Shown one piece after another: positions 45,215-53,725 of a DNA stretch of 64,000 nucleotides (position 1 is the first letter of the stretch; each line of letters starts with the position of its first letter). The notes beneath the pieces were generated by a model. The model had not been told where the DNA came from. It ran no database searches and saw only the letters and a program-made list of their open reading frames with translations. The translations under genes and the position numbers were made by a program. This DNA comes from Isoptericola variabilis 225 (GTDB lineage Bacteria; Actinomycetota; Actinomycetes; Actinomycetales; Cellulomonadaceae), in NCBI RefSeq assembly GCF_000215105.1, contig NC_015588.1, positions 1,984,001-2,048,000 of the forward strand, read 5' to 3'.

Positions 45215-46972
45215 TCACTTGGCGTCGGCGTAGCTGGACACGGCCGCGACGGTCAGCGGGAACGTCACCGGGAAGTCGCCGAACAGCAACCGCCCCGCCT
45301 CGGCGGCGGCCTCGCGCACCTCGTGCGCGACGGCGTCGGCCAGGTGCGCCGGGGCGTGCACCACGACCTCGTCGTGGAGGAAGAAGACGAGGTGCGGCCG
45401 GTCCGCGAACGGGGCGGGCGCCCGGCCGGGCTCGGCGTCGTGCGCCGGCCCCAGCGCCCACAGGCGCCGGCGGATCGACGCGAGCCAGCACAGCGCCCAC
45501 TCCGCCGCGGTGCCCTGCACGACGAAGTTGCGCGTGAACCGGCCCCACGAGCGCGTGTACGAGCGGGCGCGGGCCGCGGCGTCGTCCCCGGCGGCGTCGG
45601 CGAACGCACCGGCCTGCGCCTCGTCCCACGCCGCGCCCGGGGGCGGTGACGAGCGGCCGAGCCGGGTGGTCACGACGCCGCCCCGCTCGCCGGTGCGCGC
45701 CGCGTCCTCGACGAGCGCGATGGCGCGCGGGAAGGTCGCCGCGAGCCGCGGCAGCACCTGCGCGCTCGCGCCCGTGGTGCCGCCGTACATCGCGCCGAGC
45801 ATCCCGACCTTCGCCAGTTCCCGCGTCTCGACCGCGCCAGACGCGACGATGCCGGCGTACATGTCGCCCGCCTGGCCGGCGGCGGCCATCGCCTCGTCGG
45901 CCGCCATGCCGGCCAGGACCCGCGGCTCGAGCTGGGCGGCGTCGGCGACGACGAGCACCCAGCCCGGGTCCGCCTGCACCGCCCGGCGCACCGTCCTCGG
46001 CAGCTGCAGCGCTCCCCCGCCGCTCGACGCCCAGCGCCCGGTGACGACGCCACCCACGACGTACTCGGTGCGGAAGCGCCCGTCGCGCACCCACTGGTCG
46101 AGCCAGTGCCAGCCGTTGGCCGTGAGCAGCCGGTAGAGGTTCTTGTACTCGAGCAGCGGCTCGACGACCGGGTGGTCGAGCTTCTCCAGCTCCCACTTGC
46201 GCAGGCTGCGCGCACCCACGCCCGCGTACTGCATGGCCTTGAGCAGGTCGGGGTGCGAGTCGGGGTTGAGCGTCGGCGGCGCGTCGAGCGCGGCACGGAT
46301 CCGCTCCGCGAGCGCCTCGAGCCGTTCGGGACGCCGCCCCTCGGGCGGCCGTGGCCCGAGCGCCTCGGTGAGGATCGCGTCGTGCACGTCGGCGCGCCAC
46401 GGCAGGCCGGCGTGGTGCATCTCCGCCGCCACGAGCGCGCCGGCGGACTCGGCCGCGAGGAGCAGGCGCAGGCGGCCGGGGTCGGCCGAGCCGTCGACCG
46501 CGGCGAGCTGGGCGGCGAGCTCGGCCTCCGGGTCCGGGCCGCCGTCCCGGTCGCCCGACGACGGCGCGCCCGACGACGGCGCGCCCGACGACGGCGCACC
46601 CGGCGCGGTGCGGACGGGCCGGCCGGCGGCGGGCGCCGTGAGCTCGAAGAGTGCGTCGGGCTGCGGCGCGCGCCGGCCCGGCTCGGGCGCGTCCCCGGCC
46701 GGCGCGGGCTCCATGGCGTCCCACGGCCCGGGCGGGGCCGTCGCCAGCGCCGAGCCGGCCGCGAGCGCGGAGCCGCGCAGGATCCGGTGCGCGAGCCGCA
46801 GGTCGTGGGCGCGGTCCACCCGGACGCCCGCGCGCAGCAGGGCGGGGTACCAGCGGTTGGTGTCGTCCCACGTCCAGCGGGGTGGCGCCGTGCCCGTCGC
46901 GCGCGCCGTCTCCTCCCGCTCGGCCACGACGGCGGGGAGGTCGTCCGCGCGCGCGGTCAGCAGGAGGTGCAC
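45215..46972 (-). CDS. Family A DNA polymerase-like protein (bifunctional 3'-5' exonuclease/polymerase type)
   Basis: The 585-residue protein has a poorly conserved N-terminal exonuclease-like region and a family A polymerase domain. Motif A reads VVADAAQLEPRVLAGMA, motif B AKVGMLGAMYGGTTG and motif C FFLHDEVVVHAP. It is distinct from main PolA and belongs to the shorter actinobacterial group annotated bifunctional 3'-5' exonuclease/DNA polymerase. A tandem GAPSS repeat (residues about 126-140) fills a linker. The GTG start is the only plausible one near the homology. Confidence 0.85.
   Translation of the reverse strand: MHLLLTARADDLPAVVAEREETARATGTAPPRWTWDDTNRWYPALLRAGVRVDRAHDLRLAHRILRGSALAAGSALATAPPGPWDAMEPAPAGDAPEPGRRAPQPDALFELTAPAAGRPVRTAPGAPSSGAPSSGAPSSGDRDGGPDPEAELAAQLAAVDGSADPGRLRLLLAAESAGALVAAEMHHAGLPWRADVHDAILTEALGPRPPEGRRPERLEALAERIRAALDAPPTLNPDSHPDLLKAMQYAGVGARSLRKWELEKLDHPVVEPLLEYKNLYRLLTANGWHWLDQWVRDGRFRTEYVVGGVVTGRWASSGGGALQLPRTVRRAVQADPGWVLVVADAAQLEPRVLAGMAADEAMAAAGQAGDMYAGIVASGAVETRELAKVGMLGAMYGGTTGASAQVLPRLAATFPRAIALVEDAARTGERGGVVTTRLGRSSPPPGAAWDEAQAGAFADAAGDDAAARARSYTRSWGRFTRNFVVQGTAAEWALCWLASIRRRLWALGPAHDAEPGRAPAPFADRPHLVFFLHDEVVVHAPAHLADAVAHEVREAAAEAGRLLFGDFPVTFPLTVAAVSSYADAK
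46553..46597 (-). repeat. Three perfect 15-bp tandem repeats inside the polymerase gene
   Basis: The unit GCCCGACGACGGCGC occurs three times without a mismatch. It encodes GAPSS repeats in a linker and keeps the frame, so copy number could vary without breaking the protein. Confidence 0.9.
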
Positions 46973-47002
46973 GTGCCCATCCTGCCGCCCGCGTCCGACA
47001 CC

Positions 47003-47694
47003 TCAGCGCGCGTCGGCCCGGCGGCCGGCGCGCGGAGCCCACGGGTCGCGCGCGAGCGCCGCCGCCGCGTCGAGGCCCACGAGGTCCCGCGCGGTCAGCA
47101 CGGGGTTCGCGCGCCGGAGCCGCACCGCCTCGGGCAGGTGGGCGACGTACTCGGTCCCGGCCTCGTCGGCGAGCGCGCGCAGCACCTCGCGCATGGTCGC
47201 GGCGACGGCCGGGTGCAGGTCGGCGGCCACGGGGACCATGGCGGGCGTGACGACCGCCTCGGCGCAGATGAGCGCCGTCATCGCGACGTCCAGCGCGGGC
47301 GGGCCGGGCCGCGCGTTCGCCCAGTCGACGAGCCGCGGCCCGTCGGGCGCGAGATGACGTTGAGCGGGTGGAGGTCGAGGTGCACGAGCGTGCCGCCGTC
47401 CCAGTCGACGGCGTGCAGCGCCGCGTGCAGGCGGGCCATGATCGCGCCGGCCGCCGCGGGCGTGACCTCGAGCGCGAGCAGGGCCTCGGCGAGGGTGGGC
47501 CCGTCGATGCGTTCGAGGACCATCTCGGGCCCGTCGACAGCGAGGACCGCGGGCGCCGGGAAGCCGGCGGCCACGACCTTGCTCAGGAGCGCCGCCTCGC
47601 GAGCCGCCGGCCGGCCGTCGCGGTACCGGCGGACGACGCGGCGCTCGTCGAGGGCGTAGACGTCGGCGTCCCGTCCGGAGGCGAGCAGCTCCAT
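47003..47694 (-). pseudogene. Frameshifted phosphotransferase/kinase-like gene (APH family)
   Basis: The first part (MELLASGRDADVYALDERRV to LVHLDLHPLNVI) has the P-loop-like and catalytic HLDLHPLN loop of APH/choline kinase-fold enzymes. The second part, PDGPRLVDWANARPGPPALDVAM onward to the C-terminus, is in another frame. Adding one base near 47355 (ATC-CTC-GCG-CCC) gives one frame of about 230 residues. It is either truly frameshifted or a sequencing error. Substrate unknown. Confidence 0.78.
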
Positions 47695-47803
47695 GCGTGC
47701 ATCGTCGCAGACTCGTGCCGTCGTGGGAGCCCCGGGACTCCCGCGCGGGTCGCCGGGACCTGCGGGGCCGGTGTGTCGGACGCCGCGGCTAGCCTCTCGG
47801 ACC

Positions 47804-48370
47804 GTGCCCGACGCGTCGCCCCTCTCGCCCCTGACCACCGACCGGCTCGTGCTCACCGCCGTCGAGCCGTCCGACGTCGACGAGCTCTACGCGCTGCACG
47901 CCGACCCGCGCGTGTGGACGCACTTCCCGTCCGGCCGGCACACCGAGCGCACGCAGACCGAGCGCGACGTCGCCGCGTACCGCGCCGACTGGGACCGCGA
48001 CGGCGTCGGCTACTGGACCGCGAGGCAGCGCGACGACGGCGCGTTCGTCGGCGTCGGCGGCGTCCGGCTGCGGCCGCCGGGCGTGCTCAACCTCTACTAC
48101 CGCGTCGACCCCTCCCACCAGGGTCTAGGGTTCGCGACCGAGCTCGGCCGCGCGGCGCTCGACGTCGCGCGCCGGCGTCTGCCCGACGTGCCCGTCACCG
48201 CGTACCTGCTCGAGCACAACCACGCGTCCCGCGCGACGGCCGAGCGCCTGGGCCTGGAGCTCGTGTGGCGCGGTCCGGACGCCGGGAACCCCGACCCGGA
48301 GGCGGTGCGGCTGGTCTACGCCGACCGGCCGCTGGGCGCGGAGCTCCTGGCCCTGCTCGTGCGGACGTGA
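47804..48370 (+). CDS. GNAT family acetyltransferase (RimJ/RimL-like)
   Basis: The 188-residue protein has LTTDRLVLTAVEPSDVDELYAL, typical of RimJ/RimL-like N-acetyltransferases, a core YYRVDPSHQGLGFATELGRAAL acetyl-CoA loop and the final EHNHASRATAERLGLELVWRG. It may acetylate a protein N-terminus or a small molecule. TAGCCT lies 8 nt before GTG. It is convergent with the LuxR remnant, 1 bp apart. Confidence 0.86.
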   Translation: MPDASPLSPLTTDRLVLTAVEPSDVDELYALHADPRVWTHFPSGRHTERTQTERDVAAYRADWDRDGVGYWTARQRDDGAFVGVGGVRLRPPGVLNLYYRVDPSHQGLGFATELGRAALDVARRRLPDVPVTAYLLEHNHASRATAERLGLELVWRGPDAGNPDPEAVRLVYADRPLGAELLALLVRT

Positions 48371-48371
48371 G

Positions 48372-49116
48372 TCACACGAGGCCGTGCTCGAACGCGAAGG
48401 CGCTCGCCGCGGTGCGCGACCCGACGTCGAGTTTGGCGAAGATGTTCGACAGGTGGCGCGCGACCGTCTTCTCGGACAGCACGAGCTCCGGGGCGACCTG
48501 GGCGTTGGACCTGCCGGCCGCGACGAGGCGGAGCACCTCGACCTCGCGCGGGCTGAGGCCGCCCGGTGCCACGGCGTCGCCGAGCAGCCGCGTGCACTCC
48601 TCCCCGGCGGGCCGGGCGCCGAGCCCCACGAACGTCTCCCGCGCGGCGCGCAGCTCCGCGCGGGCAGCGTCGTCGTCGCCGAGCGACCGGTAGGCACGCC
48701 CGAGCAGGGCACGGCACCGCGCCACCTCGTACGCCGCTGTGAGTGCGGTCCATGCCGCCACCGCGCGACGCGCGGCACCTGCGGCGGTCTCGGCGTCGCC
48801 GCGCGCGAGCGCCACCTGCGCGGCCGCCAGCCCGGCGGCTCCCCGCGCGGCCGGGCCGTCGACCACGGTGGCGAGGCGGGCGAGCTCGTCCGCGAGCGCC
48901 GCCGCCTCGTCGAGCGCACCGGCGGCCACGAGGACCTCGACGGCGGTCGGCAGGACCCGCAGGCGGGAGACCTGGTCGCGCGCCTCCTCGAGGTGGCGCC
49001 GGACGGCACCGGCGGCCGCCCCGACGCGGCCCTGGGCGAGCCACAGGAGGGCCCGCCCGGGCGGCACGGCGTCGCCCGACGCCGCGGACCAGAGTCTCGA
49101 CGTGCTGGGTGGTCAT
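48372..49116 (-). pseudogene. LuxR-type regulator fragment with broken N-terminus
   Basis: From GTG 49067 an open 231-residue frame encodes helical repeats ending in a LuxR helix-turn-helix (LSPREVEVLRLVAAGRSNAQVAPELVLSEKTVARHLSNIFAKL). The N-terminal half of such regulators is missing. The only good ribosome binding site (GGAGG 7 nt before ATG 49116) starts MTTQHVETL in a different frame, and a shift at about 49087 would join it to the LuxR frame. MTTQHVETLV resembles the start of FAD monooxygenases often beside LuxR genes, so this may be a deletion fusion. Confidence 0.65.
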
Positions 49117-49248
49117 GTCCGTACCTCCGTGGTCGAGCTCGACGCTAGGCGACGGCCGGGCGCCCCGGCATCGGGAGGGATGCCCATCCGAGGATGCGGG
49201 ACGATGAGTCGAACGACCCATGCCTGGGGCACGTCTGATCACCCGTTT

Positions 49249-49481
49249 TTCACCTGCCCGAGCGCGGCCCACGCGCCGAGAATGGGGTGAAGCCGGGTTG
49301 TGCAGAACCTCCGGGGGCTGGGCGATGCGACCCGCCCCGCTCGTCGAGGAGCGGGCGTGCAGCGTCGACCGGGCAGATGCCGACCAGTCCGTCTGCGAGT
49401 GGCTCCGGCCCCCACCGCCCCCGCAGACCACTCCTCCGCGCGTGCTCGCACGCATCCCCACGGACCACCAGGAGTGCTCCC
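49249..49481 (+). promoter_or_regulatory. Long leader with element shared by two secreted-protein genes
   Basis: The 365-bp gap before the gene at 49482 holds a 21-bp block (49431-49451, CTCCTCCGCGC-G-TGCTCGCAC) that recurs with one mismatch at 60351-60371 before the phoD gene. Nearby, GTCTGCG (49391-49397) can pair with CGCAGAC (49422-49428), while TGCGAG inside it can instead pair with CTCGCA in the shared block, so two mutually exclusive folds are possible. Confidence 0.5.
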
Positions 49482-50015
49482 ATGAACGTCTCGAGGCGCA
49501 CCGTGCGCACCGTTCTCGCCGCCGTGACGGCCGTCCTCGCCCTGCTCTTCCTCGCGGGCCAGGCCTCGGCGTCGAACCACATCTCGCCCCAGAACGCGCC
49601 GTCCGGCACGCACCTGCAGACCGGCAGCATCGGCTGCAGCACCGGCGGCAACAGCGTCTCGTGCACCGGGTTCGAGCTCGCGGGCGTCGGCAACACCGAC
49701 GCCACCGTGGTGCTCGAGGCGCGGTACACGGCGAACATCCAGTGCACCAACAAGGGCGGCAAGCTCGTCGAGTCGCACACGCACACCGCGGTCGACCGCA
49801 CCGAGGTGACGGTCACGTCGGCCAAGAACGGGCGGCTCGCGATCCCGGCGCAGATGTCGACCGCGCCGTCCGAGAGCCAGATCCTGGCCCAGGCCGACTG
49901 CCCGAACCCGAACTGGACGCCGAACGTGCAGCCCGGGAGCGTCATGCTCGCCGGCTTCACCTACTCGGTGACCTTCGCGGGCTTCACCGCCCCGTACATC
50001 CTCATCACGGGCTGA
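49482..50015 (+). CDS. Secreted protein of unknown function
   Basis: The 177-residue protein has a Sec signal peptide (RRTVRTVLAAVTAVLALLFLAGQASA, cleavage near residue 31) followed by a small beta-rich domain with four cysteines (GCSTGGNSVSCTGFELAG, IQCTNKGG, ADCPNPNW), likely two disulfides. No enzyme motif is seen. AGGAG lies 7 nt before ATG. It has the shared leader and a strong terminator, so it is a single-gene unit. Confidence 0.82.
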   Translation: MNVSRRTVRTVLAAVTAVLALLFLAGQASASNHISPQNAPSGTHLQTGSIGCSTGGNSVSCTGFELAGVGNTDATVVLEARYTANIQCTNKGGKLVESHTHTAVDRTEVTVTSAKNGRLAIPAQMSTAPSESQILAQADCPNPNWTPNVQPGSVMLAGFTYSVTFAGFTAPYILITG

Positions 50016-50031
50016 CCCAGGGCCCGCACCG

Positions 50032-50067
50032 CGGGAGCCCGGCCGCTGGCGGCCGGCCGGGCTCCCG
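50032..50067. terminator. Hairpin between the secreted protein and dedA genes
   Basis: CGGGAGCCCGGCC (50032-50044) pairs exactly with 50055-50067 between two convergent genes. Confidence 0.75.
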
Positions 50068-50082
50068 TCGTGCGCGCCGGCG

Positions 50083-50736
50083 TCAGCGCGCGTCGGTGGA
50101 CGTGCCCTCCCGGCGGCCGGCCGCCGCGCGGCGAAGCTTGCGCGCGATCCAGACGACCACCAGGACCACGAGGCCGATCACCACCGCGGTGTGGAGGTAG
50201 CCGACGCCCGCCTCGACACGGTGCCACTGCTCGCCGAGCAGGTACCCGGCCGTCAGGAGCACCGTGTTCCAGCACCCGCTGCCGAGGGTCGTCAGCATCA
50301 GGAACCGTCCGAGGTGCATGCGCTCGACGCCCGCCGGGATCGACACGAACGAGCGCACCAGGGGTACGAGCCGGCCGAACAGCACCGACTTCTCGCCGTG
50401 ACGCTGGAACCAGGCCTCGGCGGCGGCCACCTCGTCCGCCGAGAGCAGGGGCATGCGGTCCGCCAGCCGGCGCAGGCGGGCCGACCCGAGCCAGGCGCCC
50501 AGGCCGTAGAGCGCGAGCGCGCCCACGACCGAGCCGACGGTCGTCCAGACGACGAGGTGCCACAGCACGAGGGTGCCCTGCGAGGCCGTGAACCCTGCGA
50601 GCGGCAGGATGGCCTCGCTCGGCAGCGGCGGGAAGAGGTTCTCGAGCGCCACGGCCAGCCCTGCGCCGGGTGCTCCGAGCGTCTCCATGAGGCGGACGGC
50701 CCAGTCGGCCACACCGGAGAAGAAGGCGTCGAGCAT
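50083..50736 (-). CDS. DedA family membrane protein
   Basis: The 217-residue protein has the DedA/VTT pattern: ENLFPPLPSEAILPLAG re-entrant segment with the conserved Pro and Glu, FGRLVPLVRSFVSIPAGVERM, and several membrane helices. DedA proteins translocate undecaprenyl phosphate or lipids and help keep membrane potential. It is divergent from the MocR gene, 137 bp away. Confidence 0.92.
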   Translation of the reverse strand: MLDAFFSGVADWAVRLMETLGAPGAGLAVALENLFPPLPSEAILPLAGFTASQGTLVLWHLVVWTTVGSVVGALALYGLGAWLGSARLRRLADRMPLLSADEVAAAEAWFQRHGEKSVLFGRLVPLVRSFVSIPAGVERMHLGRFLMLTTLGSGCWNTVLLTAGYLLGEQWHRVEAGVGYLHTAVVIGLVVLVVVWIARKLRRAAAGRREGTSTDAR

Positions 50737-50873
50737 GGTCGCAGGTGCTCCAGGGATCGCGGGTTGAGGAGAACCCCGGCGCCGCGGTCCGGGGGCCCAC
50801 GCAAGCCTACGGGAGGCGCGGCCGCACCGGCCAATGCCACGATCGACGCCATGGCCCCACGAACGGTCCGACC

Positions 50874-52274
50874 GTGACGGAGCTCTTCGTCGACCCGGCC
50901 GACCCGCGCCCGCTGACGCAGCAGCTCTACGAGCAGCTCCGCTCCGCCGTCGTGGAAGGGCGGCTCGCCCCCGGCGCCCGGCTCACGCCCACGCGGCGGG
51001 CCGCCGCCGAGCTCGGCGTGTCGCGGTCCACGGTCGCCGAGGCCTACGCACGCCTCGTCGCCGAGGGGTACGTCGAGGGCCGGCGCGGCGGGGGCAGCGT
51101 CGTCGCCGCGGTCGCCACGACGCCGCCGCAGACCGCGCGCGACGCGACGGCGCTCGTGCCCGCGGCCCGCACGCGCGGGCTGCGGCCTTACGAGCCCGAG
51201 CCCGCTCCGGGCGTCGCCTGGGACCTGCGACCCGGCGTCGTCGACGACGACCTGTTCCGCGCGTCCGCGTGGCGGCGGTGCCTGGCCCGGGCCGCGGCCG
51301 AGACCACGGGCCACTACACGGACCCGGCGGGCACGCCCGAGCTCCGCGCCGCGCTCGCGCACTGGGTGACGCGCTCGCGCGGCGTCGTCGCCGTGCCGGA
51401 CCAGGTCGTCGTGACCGCCGGTGCGGGCCACGCGACCGACCTCGTGGCCCGGACGCTGCTCGACCCGCCCGCCGTCGTGGCGGTCGAGGAGCCCGGCTAC
51501 CCGCCCGTGGTCGAGCTGCTGCGGCACCACGGGCATCACGTCGTCGGGGTGCCGGTCGACGACCAGGGCATCGTCGTCGACGCCATCCCCCGCGACGTCC
51601 GGCTCGTGTACGTCACGCCGTCGCACCAGTACCCGTTGGGCATGGTCATGTCGCGGCCCCGCCGCGCGGAGCTCCTCGCGTGGGCATCGCGCGCCCGGGC
51701 GGCGATCGTCGAGGACGACTACGACAGCGAGTTCCGGCACACCGCGCGCCCGCTCGAGCCGCTGCAGCGTCTCGACCGCGACGGCCGCGTGATCTACGTC
51801 GGCACGTTCAGCAAGTCCCTCTCCCCCGGGCTGCGGCTCGGGTTCGCGGTGGTCCCGCGCGGTCTGGCGTCCGCGGTGGCCTCGGTGCGGCAGACGGTCG
51901 ACTGGTCGCCGCCCCTGGCGTCGCAGGCCGCGCTCACCGCGTTCGTCACCGAGGGTCACCTGGACCGGCACCTGCGGCGCTGTCGCACCGTGTACCGCGA
52001 GCGCCAGCACCTCGTGCGCACGCAGCTCGAGAGACTGCTGCCGCCGGGGTGCGCGGTGCTGCCGGCGCACGCGGGCCTGCACCTGGCGGTCACGACGCCG
52101 CACCACGACGCCGTGCAGCGGCTGCGGTCGTCGTCACCCTCGCTGCGCGCCGGGTCGCTGGCGCGCACGTACCTGTTCTCCGACCCCGTGCCGGGGCTGC
52201 TCGTGGGCTTCGGCGGCGTCCCGACGGCGGCGGTCCCGACGGCGGTCGGTGCCCTGACGGCGGCGCTCGCCTGA
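50874..52274 (+). CDS. MocR-type regulator (PdxR-like)
   Basis: The 466-residue protein has a GntR winged helix (LTPTRRAAAELGVSRSTVAEAYARL) and an aminotransferase-fold domain with HYTDPAGTPELRAALA, the Asp in IVEDDYDSEFRH, and the PLP lysine in YVGTFSKSLSPGLRLGF. This is the PdxR/GabR layout that senses PLP. A pair of 10-bp direct repeats follows the gene, upstream of the membrane protein at 52404, and may be its binding site. GTG 50874 fits the usual N-terminus. Confidence 0.88.
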   Translation: MTELFVDPADPRPLTQQLYEQLRSAVVEGRLAPGARLTPTRRAAAELGVSRSTVAEAYARLVAEGYVEGRRGGGSVVAAVATTPPQTARDATALVPAARTRGLRPYEPEPAPGVAWDLRPGVVDDDLFRASAWRRCLARAAAETTGHYTDPAGTPELRAALAHWVTRSRGVVAVPDQVVVTAGAGHATDLVARTLLDPPAVVAVEEPGYPPVVELLRHHGHHVVGVPVDDQGIVVDAIPRDVRLVYVTPSHQYPLGMVMSRPRRAELLAWASRARAAIVEDDYDSEFRHTARPLEPLQRLDRDGRVIYVGTFSKSLSPGLRLGFAVVPRGLASAVASVRQTVDWSPPLASQAALTAFVTEGHLDRHLRRCRTVYRERQHLVRTQLERLLPPGCAVLPAHAGLHLAVTTPHHDAVQRLRSSSPSLRAGSLARTYLFSDPVPGLLVGFGGVPTAAVPTAVGALTAALA

Positions 52275-52280
52275 ACACTG

Positions 52281-52329
52281 CCCTGGGCACGACTTGGCCT
52301 GGCCGCTTCCGGCCGACTTGGCCCTGGGC
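52281..52329 (+). promoter_or_regulatory. Direct-repeat candidate operator downstream of the MocR gene
   Basis: CGACTTGGCC occurs at 52290-52299 and 52314-52323 (24 bp apart), flanked by CCCTGGGC at 52281-52288 and 52322-52329. Direct repeats spaced by about two helical turns are the common MocR site. It precedes the membrane protein gene at 52404. Confidence 0.5.
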
Positions 52330-52403
52330 TCCCGACCAAGCCGCACCTACGGTGGACCTACGCGCACCACCCGGTGGCGCGACGTCTCGACGAGAGGCCG
52401 ACG

Positions 52404-52982
52404 ATGGCGCAGCTCGACGCACCGGTGACCGCCGCCCGCCGCAGTGCCCGGCCCGACGTCTGGCCGGCCGTCCTGGGCGCCGTCGCCGCGGTCGCCCTGG
52501 TCGGCGCCGGGTGGCTCGAGGCGCTGACGTGGCGGCAGCTCGCGGCCGTCCTGGCGGCGGCCGGCCTCGTCTACCTCGGCTCCGCGGCGCTCGGGTCCCG
52601 TCCCGTGGCGTGGTGGACCTTCGCCGTCTCGGTCGTCGTCATCGGCCTGGGCCGGTGGGACGTCGTCGACCCGCTCGCGGTGCTGCTGGTGCTCGGGGTG
52701 GTGCTCGGCGTCGTCGGCGCGGCGCGGCGCGCCCGGATCGGTCGCGCCGCCCTGCTGACCCAGCTCGCGGCCACGGCGGTCACCCTCGTGGTCGCCTTCC
52801 TCGCCGCCGGGCTGCCCGCACCCTGGGGCGGCGTGGTCCTGGCCGCGGGCCTGCTCACGCACACCGCCTGGGACGTGGCGCACCACCGCGCCGACCGGGT
52901 CGTCCCGCGGTCGATGGCCGAGTTCTGCGCGGTGCTGGACGCGCTGCTCGCGGCCGGCGCCGTCGTGCTCGCGCTGAGATGA
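52404..52982 (+). CDS. Integral membrane protein of unknown function
   Basis: The 192-residue protein has six or seven hydrophobic segments and a HTAWDVAHHRADRVV stretch near the last two helices. I recognise no family. The start MAQLDAPV is chosen for its length and the nearby GAGAGG; an in-frame GTG lies at 52374. It is 28 bp upstream of the DHFR-like gene and probably cotranscribed with it. Confidence 0.65.
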   Translation: MAQLDAPVTAARRSARPDVWPAVLGAVAAVALVGAGWLEALTWRQLAAVLAAAGLVYLGSAALGSRPVAWWTFAVSVVVIGLGRWDVVDPLAVLLVLGVVLGVVGAARRARIGRAALLTQLAATAVTLVVAFLAAGLPAPWGGVVLAAGLLTHTAWDVAHHRADRVVPRSMAEFCAVLDALLAAGAVVLALR

Positions 52983-53009
52983 GCACCGACTCATGAGAGG
53001 AAGGACGAC

Positions 53010-53603
53010 ATGTCCGAGCTGCTGGTCGACTTCATCACCTCCCTCGACGGCTACGGTGCCGCCGAGGGCTGGCCCGGATGGTGGGGCCTGGAAGGACCGG
53101 AGTACCTCGCCTGGCTCGGCGAGGACTCCGCCAACCAGGACACCGTGCTCATGGGCGCGACGACCTACCGGCTGATGCACGGCTTCGCGGCCGGCGCGGC
53201 GGCCGAGGGCACGGAGGCCGACGCGATGGCCGAGCTCACCGCCGCCCCGAAGGTGGTGTTCTCCTCGACGCTGGAGGATCCGCCGGAGTGGGCGAACACC
53301 CGGCTCGTGGCGACCGACGCCGTCGCGGAGGTCCGCGCGATGAAGCAGGCGGGCGTGCGGATGCGCACGCTGGGCAGCGTGAGCCTCTGCCGCTCGCTCC
53401 TGGCCGCCGGGCTCGTCGACCGCTTCCGGGTCGGGGTGTTCCCGGTGATCACCGGCGCCACGGGCCAGGACCGCATCTACGACGGCTACCCCGACGTCGC
53501 GCTCGAGCTGGTGAGCAACCGCACGTTCGACGGGCGCATCGTCATGCTCGAGTACGTCCCCACGGTGATCGACGGTCCGCCTGGGGCGCGGCAGCCCGGC
53601 TGA
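53010..53603 (+). CDS. Dihydrofolate reductase-like (RibD C-terminal) protein
   Basis: The 197-residue protein has the family start LLVDFITSLDGYGAAEGWPG, the nucleotide-binding VLMGATTYRLMHGF, APKVVFSSTLEDPPEW, and the late LGSVSLCRSLLAAGLVDRFRVGVFPV. The pathway is unknown; homologues include riboflavin reductase-like proteins. AGGAAGGA precedes ATG 53010. A broken relative lies at 23744. Confidence 0.85.
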   Translation: MSELLVDFITSLDGYGAAEGWPGWWGLEGPEYLAWLGEDSANQDTVLMGATTYRLMHGFAAGAAAEGTEADAMAELTAAPKVVFSSTLEDPPEWANTRLVATDAVAEVRAMKQAGVRMRTLGSVSLCRSLLAAGLVDRFRVGVFPVITGATGQDRIYDGYPDVALELVSNRTFDGRIVMLEYVPTVIDGPPGARQPG

Positions 53604-53725
53604 GCTCGCCGCAGGCACACCGACCGACACCGGCCGGGCGGCGCGGCGCTGCCCGGAGCACCGGGCGTATCAGACGTCCGCAGATCACCTCCCACCTCGT
53701 GCAGTCCCGAAGGCGGTGATCCCTG

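Noticed and set aside
43263..45233. 656-codon plus-strand frame
   Set aside because: Antisense of the CBS and sugar porter genes, whose motifs are unmistakable.
46553..46597. Possible CRISPR-like repeat
   Set aside because: Units are 15 bp, directly adjacent without spacers, and in frame within a coding gene.
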